Assembly (NCBI GenBank): GCA_046349775.1 | Contig: JAXMBS010000009.1 | Coordinates: 1-64,000, forward strand | Reading direction: 5' to 3' | Source of the DNA: JAEUIG01 sp046349775 | Lineage (GTDB): Bacteria; Planctomycetota; Planctomycetia; Planctomycetales; Planctomycetaceae | Length of the DNA: 64,000 nucleotides | Shown: piece by piece, positions 9,102-17,239 of the stretch | Layout of the letters: each line of letters starts with the position of its first letter | Position numbering within the stretch: the stretch's first letter is position 1 | Notes under the pieces: model-generated | Databases searched by the model: none | Told to the model about the DNA's origin: nothing | Seen by the model: only the letters and a program-made list of their open reading frames with translations | Made by a program: the position numbers and the translations under genes

Positions 9102-10216
9102 ATTGACACCCCTCCTTCCCGCAGTGGAATTGCAAGCTTTGTCTGAGAATGCGGAATCTTCACATCCCCGCAGTCCCGACAGTGCAATTCTGGGGTCCGG
9201 AAAGGTCGCTCTTTACCCGATTCGACGGCGAGGCCGCCTTTTTCAGGGTTTTCCTGGCATTGAATCGGGAATCCCACCGACCCATCGACCGCCGGCACTC
9301 AACCGAGATGTGGAGATTGTCCAGAATCTGCCCGCGACTGCCAAAAGTTGATCGCCCGCTTTGATTCCGTGACGGCAACGAGTTGTTCAAGCACCCGCCA
9401 CTGTGGTCGGCTGTGTGACAGTCATGGTCGAGTTGAGAGTTGAAGTCGTCGCGACTTCGCAGAAGTTGGAGGAGCATGCAGCGTGCCGGGCCGAGGTGCT
9501 CGCCGCACAGCGCGGCTTGCAGTCGCCACTTGCCGAAGTCGGCCGGCAAAGTGATAACCTCGATGCCGGCCGCCGGGGCATGTCTCGGTTACGGTACACC
9601 GAGTCGCTAATGTCTCCCGCCGTCCTCGGGCTTGCGTTGGTGTTGGCTTGCCTGTGCCCACGCGGGATTGCGGTCTACGCGTTGCGCGTGTGTCAGACCA
9701 GTCTTCCCGAGGCGGCTGTCATGAGTGATCTGCTCGTGACGGAGCTGACTTCGGCGACATCCCGGCTCTTGCTGTCGTCGTGCGGACATCTGGAGGTCAG
9801 CGATCCACACGGCTATGTGTGACGCCGACATCCCAATTCCAGACGATTGCCATTGGTGCCAGGGCTGCCAACGCCAATACGACCAAAGAAAGGGACCGCG
9901 ATTGACGAACTTCGAGTTTCTCGAACGTTTGAAGATCGAACTCGAGATCAGTCCGATGTGGCACGATATCGCCCGTGTAGGGAGCGCATCCACACGAACC
10001 CGGAATCGGGATTGACGAATTGCTCGTGATCTCTCGTGCGCGGATACGCAGACCATGAGCGAACCCACCATCGTCTCCCCGCGAAGGTCATGTGGTGTTT
10101 ACGAGCGCCAAACCGAATGCATCCAGGGATCTCGAGAAAAGAACGAAGGGGCGGATCGCGACACGTCTCAAGCAATGCCGGAGATGCGTAGTCAATCCGC
10201 CCCCCGTCTTTTCGCC
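9102..10216. other. About 1.1 kb without a supportable gene
   Basis: ORFs on both strands reach about 150 codons but lack ribosome sites, conserved motifs and plausible composition. I find no hairpin, tRNA or repeat worth naming. Confidence 0.5.
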
Positions 10217-10699
10217 TCAGTCGTCGCAGTCGTCGTCGTAGTCCGCATGTCGACCACGATATCCGCCGCAATTGTTGAACAACTGCTGTCGATATCCGCA
10301 GCTGCATTGGCCGTAACCAACTCCGTATGCATGCCCATATCCACCTTGGTGGTAGCCGGCGTGATTCTGGGCGAAGCTGCTTTGAGTGTATCCCCCAGTG
10401 CCGTTCTGATAGTAACCATTCGGGTAATAGCCCCCTTGTACGCCAGCGTCACCCGCCTGCACGCCGACTCCTCCACCGCTAACTCCTGAGTTGCTCTGCA
10501 CTCCGACTCCGGCACCCTGAACATTCACTCCAGCCCCGCTGGTACCAGCCTGGGCACTCACGCCTAGTCCGCCCGGAGCCGGGGGGACTGGCGCCTGCGC
10601 GTCGATCCCCACCCCCGCACCTTGACCCCATGATTCAGGGCTGGCAGCCAATACCGCCACAATTCCGGCCAACAGCAGTCCACCAAATGTCGCTTTCAT
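10217..10699 (-). CDS. Secreted Gly/Tyr/Asn-rich protein, unknown function
   Basis: ATG at 10699 is preceded by GGGAG at good spacing. A longer frame upstream has no such site. The 160-residue product starts with a signal peptide (MKATFGGLLLAGIVAVLAAS, cleavage probably after SWG). Next come Gly/Val-rich pseudo-repeats (GVNVQGAGVGVQS; GVGVQAGDAGVQG) and a Tyr/Gly/Asn/His-rich tail (YYPNGYYQNGTGGY; YHQGGYGHAYGVGY) with CSCGY and NNCGG cysteines and an acidic end, DDDCDD. It looks like an exported, low-complexity surface or matrix protein. No family is recognised. Upstream (10700-10974) I see no other gene, and only a poor -24-like sequence. Confidence 0.7.
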   Translation of the reverse strand: MKATFGGLLLAGIVAVLAASPESWGQGAGVGIDAQAPVPPAPGGLGVSAQAGTSGAGVNVQGAGVGVQSNSGVSGGGVGVQAGDAGVQGGYYPNGYYQNGTGGYTQSSFAQNHAGYHQGGYGHAYGVGYGQCSCGYRQQLFNNCGGYRGRHADYDDDCDD

Positions 10700-10974
10700 C
10701 TTCTGCTCCCGAGCTAAAGGTAATGGCCCGCTCGTCAGGTTCAGGTTATGCCAGGTAGCGCAGTCGAGTATGGGGAATACTCTGCTCAGCGACATGGGGG
10801 TACCAATCACATCTCGGAGAGCGGCGCCCATATTTTCAAGCGATTGCCGGGCTCTGCCTGCATGACGACGTGCGGGGCAGACTGGTCGCTAAAGTGCCTT
10901 CTCCCCTCGAAAGTTGCCGGTGGGAATGAGAGCATCGCATCCGGTCAAAGCCCGGAAACGATTCTCTGAAAATA

Positions 10975-11133
10975 AAGAGGCAATGGCGTACGACGGAGCA
11001 GGTCGTTGAGAAGCTACGTCAGAAGGACGTGGCGTTGGGTAAGGGCCAAAAGGTGCCGGAGATCTGCAACGTGCTGGAGATCACGGAGCAGACCTAATAC
11101 CGGTGGCGTCAGAAGGGCGACGGGGGACATCTC
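10975..11133 (+). pseudogene. IS3-family OrfA remnant
   Basis: The frame reads KRQWRTTEQVVEKLRQKDVA, KVPEICNVLEITEQT, stop, YRWRQKGDGG. This is the helix-turn-helix of IS3-type OrfA (normally EATYYRWR) with a TAA in place of a Tyr codon. No OrfB follows. It is a short dead fragment, perhaps once part of the same element as the OrfB remnant near 5 kb. Confidence 0.6.
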
Positions 11134-11773
11134 CCTGCCAGCGCCCCGCGCGAGCTCAATGTCGGCGAGCACGAGCGCGAACTGCCTATTCGAGCTGGAG
11201 CCTACCTGATCGGGCATTGCTTTCTCGATTCACGTCGGATTCGCCTGCTGGCCATACTGAGCGGCACTCGTCTGGTATCTCACGGGCGCAAAGGAGTGTG
11301 CACTCAGGATCTATCAAAGAAGCACTGATCAAATTGCCGTCACACCATGTCATGGATTCGGGTAAGAGCTGTGGATCGCAATTCAGAAACCGGCTGGCGA
11401 TCTATTTCACGCGTTGAGCAACCTCCCCGAGTTGCCGTAAATCATGCGGCACTTGGACCGCATGTTTGCTATCGACAAATCGCGGCTGGAATGGATTACC
11501 TGCATGCCGTTGTACACGAAGCTCCACTGGACGGCGGAAATCTTCGATGTGCGCCCGGATGAATTGATTCCCTGCCGCTCTCTCCCGAGCGGGCAGGTCG
11601 AGACGGCAGGAAGCATGGACTCTCAATCGCCCTGCGAAGGTCGAGGAGCAGCGCTTCGCTCGTCGCCTGAGGTTCCGTCTTTCCCGCGTCTCGATCCTCC
11701 GCGTGAATGCGCGCAAATTGCACCGGCACACACTGGTCCGCAGTCGCTGGAGAGACATCCATGCCGCGTGAGG
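11134..11773. other. Intergenic, no gene seen
   Basis: Downstream of the AI-2E-type transporter gene, which ends at 11774. Overlapping short frames on both strands carry no recognisable text. I see no clear terminator. Confidence 0.5.
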
Positions 11774-13114
11774 TCACCCGCCCAACAGGGAGCCGACCAA
11801 ACGCGTGCTTTCAAAGTGCTCGAACCCGATTTTCAAGACCGTGAGGATTGGAACCGCAAGAATGGCACCGGGGATTCCCCACATCCAAGCCCAAAACGTC
11901 AAAAACAGAAACACCATCACCGGGTTCAGTTCCATTGACTTGCCCAGTACAGCGGGCGTGATGAAATTCCCTTCGACCGCGTTGATCGCGAACGCGACGA
12001 TAGGTACCAGCATCGCACGTTCAAGGTTCGGAAACGTCAGAACGGCCACAAGAAAGAGGACGATTCCCGACACTGTGGCACCCAAGTACGGGATGAAATT
12101 CAGGACGCAGCACATCACGCCCCAGAGAGCAGGATTTGGCATGCCAAGCAACCACATCGCGATTCCTTCGGCGAAGCCGAGTCCGACATTGATCAAAGTG
12201 ACTGCCAGCAGGTAGGACGAGATTCCCTGCTCGACGCTGTAGACGAGCTCAACGGTTTTTCGTTTTTCACGAGTCGACTCCAGCAGGCGGAGGATGTTGT
12301 TGATCAGCACGTCGCTGCTCATGAGCAGGAAAAATGTCAGCACGAGCGCCACGGTCACTTCCGTCAAAACGCCGCTGGCCGAATTGAGGATCAGCAAGTT
12401 GGCTTCGAGACGAGGTGGAGTGACTTCGACTTTAACAGGCACGTTTTGCGGTGTGATCGCGTTGCCATCGGCGCCGGAATTCACCGGCTCTCCGATGTTC
12501 TCCAGCTCTTTGGAAGTATTCTCAATCTGTTTCCAACGCGACCAGACGGGCGACAGTCGCTTGCCGACGATTCGCAAGTCGCGGGGAGCATTATCGATCC
12601 AGTCCTTCGCAGGTCCGACGAGATTCGTCACGCCCGCGAGCAGCAGTAGAACGAGGATTGCAATTACGAGTGCCGACCCGAACGACACTGGCATGCCCCG
12701 CCGCTTCAGTTGACGAACGATGGGCCTGAGCGTCAGCGTGAGCAAGAGGGCGAACACTACAGGGACCATCACGCTGCGCGCAACATACGCCGCGCTCAGG
12801 CAAGCGAGAGTCGTCAGGATCCTCAGCGCCCAGCGTCCATCCACCGGCCCGGACTTGGAGGCCGAGTGCCCGATCTGGTCAGCAGGACAGGCTTGCTGCT
12901 GGGTGAGGCCAGGAACTCCCCCATCGTCCGGTGCGAGCCGCTGGCCGCACGGCTCGGCAGAAGTTGCTGAATCGTTGCCGTCGGCCGGTCGTTCGGCCTT
13001 AATTGGAGCACCGCCGACCGGCTCTGCGGCACAAAGCTGGGTTGCGTCAACGGGACGATCCTGCTGCGGGGGGGCCGCAAGATTGGGGTCTCGGACTGCA
13101 GCAACGGCGTTCAT
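11774..13114 (-). CDS. AI-2E family (PerM-like) transporter
   Basis: This 446-residue membrane protein has a soluble Pro/Ala-rich N-terminal tail of about 90 residues. The AI-2E/PerM pattern follows: paired helices near 95-130 (ILTTLACLSAAYVA; VPVVFALLLTLTL) and 150-170, a periplasmic segment with WSRWKQIENTSKELE, then a helix cluster from about 265 with LVLTFFLLMSSDVL, GLGFAEGIAMWLLGMP, LNFIPYLGATVSG and VEGNFITPAVLGKSMELNPV. The last motifs are characteristic of the family. The family includes autoinducer or ion exporters. The substrate here is unknown. It is the last gene of the leftward stress-protein operon, 56 bp after the 64-aa gene. The ATG at 13114 lacks a good ribosome site, so the start is uncertain. 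Confidence 0.9.
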   Translation of the reverse strand: MNAVAAVRDPNLAAPPQQDRPVDATQLCAAEPVGGAPIKAERPADGNDSATSAEPCGQRLAPDDGGVPGLTQQQACPADQIGHSASKSGPVDGRWALRILTTLACLSAAYVARSVMVPVVFALLLTLTLRPIVRQLKRRGMPVSFGSALVIAILVLLLLAGVTNLVGPAKDWIDNAPRDLRIVGKRLSPVWSRWKQIENTSKELENIGEPVNSGADGNAITPQNVPVKVEVTPPRLEANLLILNSASGVLTEVTVALVLTFFLLMSSDVLINNILRLLESTREKRKTVELVYSVEQGISSYLLAVTLINVGLGFAEGIAMWLLGMPNPALWGVMCCVLNFIPYLGATVSGIVLFLVAVLTFPNLERAMLVPIVAFAINAVEGNFITPAVLGKSMELNPVMVFLFLTFWAWMWGIPGAILAVPILTVLKIGFEHFESTRLVGSLLGG

Positions 13115-13170
13115 CGGAGAAGATCACGCTGGCTAAGGGACGACCGACGATACGGCCCGGAGTCTTCGAA

Positions 13171-13365
13171 CTACCAAGGTTTGAGTTTCCAACCTAGAAC
13201 AAAGCCGATACCGAAGCACCACATGGCTGCGATATCAGGGCGTTCTCGGACGTATGCTCGAGCGTAGGTCAGCAGATCGCTTCCGGGCTGCAGGTTAGCA
13301 GCTGACAATTCCTGCTGTCGGGTTCGGGCAATACGGTTTTTTTCGTCTGTCATTTTACGATTCAT
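13171..13365 (-). CDS. 64-residue DUF883-like membrane-anchored protein
   Basis: ATG at 13365 follows AAAGGAG. The protein has a charged N-terminus (MNRKMTDEKNRIARTRQQEL) and a C-terminal hydrophobic anchor (MWCFGIGFVLGWKLKPW), the layout of ElaB/YqjD/DUF883-type small proteins. It sits between the holin-like gene and the AI-2E transporter in the same operon. The function is unknown. A membrane-proximal stress role is inferred from its neighbours. Confidence 0.65.
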   Translation of the reverse strand: MNRKMTDEKNRIARTRQQELSAANLQPGSDLLTYARAYVRERPDIAAMWCFGIGFVLGWKLKPW

Positions 13366-13405
13366 GGCAAAGTGCTCCTTTCAACGAATGCGAAGATGGA
13401 TTCAA

Positions 13406-13903
13406 CTACCTCACGTGTCCGTTGCAGCGATTGACCTCGGCTTGCGTCGTAGCGGCGTCATCCGGAGACTTGGGCACATCACGCAGTGATGACTTGAGCC
13501 AGCCGAGGGTCTCGACGAACTCTGTACGCGACCGATCGAGCGGACTTAGTGCCCGCGTCAACCGCAGGCAACTCCAGCGTATCGCCAAAGCTGCACACAC
13601 GGCGGCCGTCACACCCACCAGTGCGAATGCGATCGCGGGGGGACATTGCAGTGCTGCCATGAGCGCATAGGCCGCGGCCATCAACATCAGGGGAATACTT
13701 CCCACTCCAAACAGCACTCCGACGATGAGTTGAATGAATGCCGCTCCGGTCCATCGCTGCGCCTCACGCACATCAACCGCGAGCAGATGAACCTGCAGTT
13801 CTGCTAGCGTCAGAACATCGTGCGCGAGGGCGGCGAAGTTTTCGCGAAGTCCGCCACGGACGCTGGCAGCGTACTTGTCGTCTACCGGCGTTTGGTAAGC
13901 CAT
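13406..13903 (-). CDS. Holin-like (DUF1469/actinobacterial holin type) membrane protein
   Basis: I chose ATG 13903 (MAYQTPVDDKY) because GGGAG lies about ten bases upstream and the earlier in-frame start runs through the previous gene. The 165-residue product has an amphipathic N-terminal helix (LAHDVLTLAELQVHLLAVDV), two adjacent membrane helices (AAFIQLIVGVLFGVGSIPLM; IAFALVGVTAAVCAALAI), and a soluble C-terminal tail. This is the pattern of phage-holin-superfamily DUF1469 proteins common in stress operons. Its start overlaps the end of the 66-aa gene by 22 bp, suggesting translational coupling. Confidence 0.7.
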   Translation of the reverse strand: MAYQTPVDDKYAASVRGGLRENFAALAHDVLTLAELQVHLLAVDVREAQRWTGAAFIQLIVGVLFGVGSIPLMLMAAAYALMAALQCPPAIAFALVGVTAAVCAALAIRWSCLRLTRALSPLDRSRTEFVETLGWLKSSLRDVPKSPDDAATTQAEVNRCNGHVR

Positions 13904-14082
13904 CCGATTGCTGCTCCCAGAATCAACGCTGCGCCAATGCAGGCCAGCGGGTGCTCGCCAATCCAATATTCCATAGAGTGGCGCATCGATGTTTCGTCGC
14001 CAGGACGATCTGGCGTGGACGGGGACAACTCGGTTACGTTGCCGAGACTCGAACAGGAACGCTTCGTTGCTGCCTGTATCAT
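13882..14082 (-). CDS. 66-residue membrane-anchored protein with DUF883-like tail
   Basis: ATG 14082 overlaps the UGA of the preceding gene (ATGA), a classical coupled start. The protein ends in a hydrophobic anchor after GEHPLACIGAALILGAA and finishes WLTKRR, like the C-terminus of DUF883 proteins (RENPWLAVGIAAGVG type). The upstream part of the long frame from 14376 is antisense noise. Its role is inferred only from the operon. Confidence 0.6.
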   Translation of the reverse strand: MIQAATKRSCSSLGNVTELSPSTPDRPGDETSMRHSMEYWIGEHPLACIGAALILGAAIGWLTKRR

Positions 14083-14507
14083 TGGCGCCGTTCCGGAAAG
14101 GTCTCGTGTACGAGGACTTCGTTTAATCGTCGGCCGAAATAGCGAGCTGCGATTGGAAGCCCGTGCTTGACTACAAGAATTGCTACGGTGGAAAACAACC
14201 CTGCAGCAAGTCCGGTTTTGTTCGACGACGCATCCGTTCGATCCGCTCGAGCCGTGAAAATGTGTTGCCTCTCGTGCACCGTACCTGGCAGGTTGGCGGC
14301 GGCTGCGGATGTCGGTCGTCTGCGTTGCGGGATCGCAGAGAACCCGAGGGCGGCTGCGGCACCAACAGTCACCCACGGGAACTGCCGAGGGTAGAACCGC
14401 CAGTCCTTTAATCGGTTCGCCCCAGCAAGCACATTGATGGCTTCGGCGCGGACGCGCTGACGGATCAGTCGCATCTGGCCGCGGATCTCCTCGGCGGTTC
14501 GTTCCAC
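14079..14507 (-). CDS. DUF3618-like membrane protein
   Basis: The N-terminal part, ERTAEEIRGQMRLIRQRV, resembles the DUF3618 helix that starts with a Glu/Arg-Thr-(Arg/Ala)-Glu-Glu motif. Two hydrophobic stretches follow, FPWVTVGAAAALGFSAIP and GLAAGLFSTVAILVVKHG, and an Arg-rich end. GTG 14507 is the best-placed start just after the previous gene's stop, although its ribosome site is weak. ATG 14474 is an alternative, and the frame itself is open to 14633. The product is about 142 residues. It is third in the CsbD-led operon and is coupled to the next gene by ATGA. Confidence 0.6.
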   Translation of the reverse strand: MERTAEEIRGQMRLIRQRVRAEAINVLAGANRLKDWRFYPRQFPWVTVGAAAALGFSAIPQRRRPTSAAAANLPGTVHERQHIFTARADRTDASSNKTGLAAGLFSTVAILVVKHGLPIAARYFGRRLNEVLVHETFPERRQ

Positions 14508-14518
14508 GCGGGCACGCG

Positions 14519-14806
14519 TTAGTCGGTCAGGAGGCGATTCAAGGATTCCGGGGTGTAGTCGTGCAGCAGCCTGAGGACGCGGCGCCCGAGCGATTCGGCC
14601 GCCTGGCGTCGGTTTGCAGACAACGGCTCGCAAACTGCCGCCCCGGCGATAACTCCGACAGTCAATCCGATCGCAAACAGCGTAAACGTAGTCGTCAATG
14701 GATGTTCGTCGATTGCAGTTTCCATGCTGGCCAAACAGCGGGCCGTGAAGTTGGTTTCCCCGGGGCCATCAAGTGCGAGCATTTGCCGAGTACCCTGGTG
14801 GGTCAT
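14519..14806 (-). CDS. 95-residue membrane protein, stress operon
   Basis: ATG 14806 is preceded by AAGGAAA at good distance. One strong hydrophobic segment, TFTLFAIGLTVGVIAGAAV, lies about 40-58, after a short EHPL motif similar to those of its neighbours. The tail, RRQAAESLGRRVLRLLHDY, is basic and probably helical. No named family is recognised. The recurring EHPL-plus-helix pattern suggests it is a paralogue of the DUF883-like proteins around it. Confidence 0.65.
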   Translation of the reverse strand: MTHQGTRQMLALDGPGETNFTARCLASMETAIDEHPLTTTFTLFAIGLTVGVIAGAAVCEPLSANRRQAAESLGRRVLRLLHDYTPESLNRLLTD

Positions 14807-14858
14807 TGAGATTTCCTTCGGTCCCGTAGGTTGACGTGCGCGAATCCGGCCATTGAGA

Positions 14859-15278
14859 TCAACGAGTCTTGAGGATCACGCCCGTTATGACGCCTGCGAT
14901 CAGGCCGGCGCCGAATGCGACGGCGACGGACTCCATCGGATTCCGACGGACAATTGCCTGCGCCTGATCGACGCCGGAGGAGAGCTGGGCTGCCAGTTCG
15001 TCATAGCCCTGTCGAGCCGCCGTCGTCGCGTCATCGGCATAGTCCATCGCAACGTCTACGGCGTCTTTCGCGAAGGATTTTCCCTCCTGTACCGCAGCTG
15101 TCAGGAATTCCTCGACGGCTCGACGAGTTTCGCCGGTCCGCTGCTGTATCACGCCGACCAATTCATTGGCGTTGCCCTTCGCACGCAGCAATTCGTCGTC
15201 GGTCAAATCGCCCCACCGACTCTGAATCTTGCCCTTGACCTGATTCCATTGCCCTTCGAGTTCCTGACGATTAACCAT
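14859..15278 (-). CDS. CsbD-DUF883 fusion stress protein
   Basis: This is a 139-residue protein. Residues 1-60 match the CsbD family: MVNRQELEGQWNQVKGKIQ, then WGDLTDDELL and the typical GNANELVGVIQQRTGE. Residues 60-139 form an alanine-rich amphipathic helix (AVEEFLTAAVQEGKSFAKDA) followed by the DUF883 signature RRNPMESVAVAFGAGLIAG and a basic end, LKTR. CsbD proteins are general or osmotic stress proteins. DUF883 anchors to the inner membrane. The fusion would tether a CsbD domain to the membrane. GGAGG precedes the ATG. It heads a seven-gene leftward operon and has a sigma54-type promoter 57 nt upstream. Confidence 0.85.
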   Translation of the reverse strand: MVNRQELEGQWNQVKGKIQSRWGDLTDDELLRAKGNANELVGVIQQRTGETRRAVEEFLTAAVQEGKSFAKDAVDVAMDYADDATTAARQGYDELAAQLSSGVDQAQAIVRRNPMESVAVAFGAGLIAGVITGVILKTR

Positions 15279-15334
15279 TTTTCTGCCTCCGTCGATTTGA
15301 AGTTGTGCGATGCCGGTACGCTCCGCTAGCTAAT

Positions 15335-15350
15335 TGCAAGCTGCGCGCCG
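15335..15350 (-). promoter_or_regulatory. Sigma54 promoter candidate for the CsbD operon
   Basis: The minus strand reads CGGCGCGCAGCTTGCA: a perfect -12 TTGCA, GG-N10-GC spacing and two mismatches in the -24 block. The predicted start is near 15325, about 47 nt before the ATG at 15278. Confidence 0.6.
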
Positions 15351-15699
15351 CTCGACATCGTCATCGCTTGCAATTACCTAATGTCCCGTCAATTCCCCCT
15401 TTACGGCTTGACGATCTCAAACGATGGACGGCAACGCGTCGCGATGAGCACTCGGGCGGAGGGCGGTCATCAATCCCGCTGGCAGCCCACCCGCCAGACA
15501 CGCAACTTCCACTTCATCGCAATCTATGCTGCTTCGGCGACTGCGTTGGCGTACGGGGGCGATGCCAACGATGCTTTGCGGAGAATCGGCTTCATTAGCG
15601 GTCCGACAGGGTTCGCAACGACCGGCCTGCATTGCGGATCGGAAATTGCGGGGGTCTCAAACGTGACTATCGACCGACCGACGCCTCGTGAAATTCCGT
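15351..15699. other. Divergent intergenic region, no gene seen
   Basis: Lies between the leftward CsbD operon and a rightward kinase. A frame at 15381-15707 has no ribosome site or motif. Sigma54-type sequences occur at both edges, pointing outward in both directions. Confidence 0.5.
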
Positions 15700-15715
15700 T
15701 GGCATGACTCCTGCA
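15700..15715 (+). promoter_or_regulatory. Sigma54 promoter candidate for the histidine kinase at 15.7 kb
   Basis: The sequence reads TGGCATGACTCCTGCA with GG-N10-GC spacing and two mismatches to consensus. The predicted start is near 15726, just inside the longest ORF, which argues for a kinase start downstream of 15729. Confidence 0.6.
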
Positions 15716-15749
15716 TGAAATTCAAGTCTTGTGCGACGGCACTGGAACG

Positions 15750-16628
15750 GTGATTTCGACGATCCGGGTACTGGTGCGCAATGGTCGGTATTTGCGCTCC
15801 ACCGCTCAACGACTGACGTATCGAGCAAGCGAAGACGCCCCTCTCGAAGCGGCCGATCAGTTGAACTTTGAAATGTCAAATCAAATGGCTCCTCCGCAAG
15901 TTCGTGGGAATGCATACGCGTCTCCTGTGCACAGGCATCGGGAGATTGGTCGCTTTTTGCGGGAACTCGCCCACGAATTGGGGAATATCGGTTTTCCGCT
16001 ACGTCTGGCGATCGAGTTACAAAAACGCATGGGACAGGTCGACGAAACTGACCTCCAAGGGGTGCTCGAGAACCAAGTCAATTCTCTGCAAGAAATCATC
16101 CGCCGCGTGCAGACTGTCGGCCGATGCCTCTCGAACGATATGCAGACTGTGATTGAGACGCTCCATGCTCGCGACATCGCGTCCGACGTGATTACGAATC
16201 TCGCTGAAGACGTCCGCCATCGAAGCCATGCACTTAAGCTCGATGATTCGACCGGCGAAGGCGCTCAGATCACAGGAGACCGGGAGCTGCTCGTGCTGGC
16301 TTTGGCGGAATTGATGAAAAACGCGGTTCGGTTCACATTGCCCGGGGGCAGTATTGAGCTGAAGCTGAAATGCACCGCAGAGCAGGTGGACTTCGTGGTC
16401 CGCGACAATGGACCTGGAATTCCCGACGAGTTAGCGTCGAGAGTATTTGACCCATTCGTCAGCAGTCGCAGTCGATTGTCATTTCGTAATGGGGAGATCG
16501 GCTGCGGCCTGACGATCGCGCGAGAAGTCGTGTCGGCCCACAACGGAACCATCGAATTGCGAAAGACTTCGAAGGCCGGATGCGAGTTCGTTATGGCGCT
16601 CCCGAGACGCTCATCGCAGGCGCATTAG
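15750..16628 (+). CDS. Soluble sensor histidine kinase (short)
   Basis: An intact kinase of about 290 residues. The H-box is LRELAHELGNIGFPLRL, with Asn after Gly in place of the usual Asn-Pro. A dimerisation helix follows, then ATPase motifs: N-box AELMKNAVRFT, G1 VRDNGPGIPD, F-box FDPFVSS, G2 GEIGCGLTIAREVV. There is no membrane segment and no recognisable sensor domain in the first 60 residues. The longest frame starts with TTG at 15729. Because the predicted sigma54 start is about 15726, I prefer GTG 15750. ATG 15873 is also possible. It is not followed by a partner gene directly, but the NtrC-type activator begins 610 bp downstream on the same strand and is a reasonable partner by inference. 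Confidence 0.8.
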   Translation: MISTIRVLVRNGRYLRSTAQRLTYRASEDAPLEAADQLNFEMSNQMAPPQVRGNAYASPVHRHREIGRFLRELAHELGNIGFPLRLAIELQKRMGQVDETDLQGVLENQVNSLQEIIRRVQTVGRCLSNDMQTVIETLHARDIASDVITNLAEDVRHRSHALKLDDSTGEGAQITGDRELLVLALAELMKNAVRFTLPGGSIELKLKCTAEQVDFVVRDNGPGIPDELASRVFDPFVSSRSRLSFRNGEIGCGLTIAREVVSAHNGTIELRKTSKAGCEFVMALPRRSSQAH

Positions 16629-17239
16629 GGAGCGCGCCACCCGATGGCGACATGCGGTTGTCAGCGAAACTCCGGGGACGGACACGACTCTACGGGCGCC
16701 ACCGGTCGGCTGGCAGACAACGCACGCATCGCAGGTGCGGCCGCGCGACGAAGTGTGCTGCCTTCGCGGATGTGCTGAAGTCCAAAGTGTCCGCCTGCGT
16801 ACGGTCGCCGCTGGACGTCCCCAGTCTCCAAGGTGACGATGTTAACCGGATTTCGATGATGCCCGTTTCGCCGAGAGACTTCCCCGGATGCGGTACAAAT
16901 GGATCACGACCCGAATTGGCGGCGGTGCGCGAATCGGACGTTTTTCGTAATGCTCAAATCGAATCAGAACACGGCTGCAGGCGCGAAATTAGCGACACAA
17001 CGGACTGGGACGATCCGATTGAGCACGGCAAACGCCGCCTGGCGAGCGTGAGTGAGGATTGAAATCGTTTCGGCGCTACGACTGACTGCCGCGGAACGGC
17101 GCTCAATCGCTGGCCGACGCACCGACCAAATCGCAGCGCGTCGATTATCTGTTCCCTGCCGTTCGGCAGAGATACAATCGCTGCTCAACGAGCTGAAGGC
17201 GAACCTTCGCTCATCGGGCCTTCTATGAGGTGCGGGAGA
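16629..17239. other. Intergenic, no gene seen
   Basis: The 610 bp between the kinase and the NtrC-type gene contain short frames only. I see no recognisable coding text or strong hairpin. Confidence 0.5.

Noticed and set aside
10739..10755. Sigma54 promoter for the Gly-rich secreted protein
   Set aside because: The minus strand has TGGCATA, but the -12 block is GAAC and lacks the essential GC.
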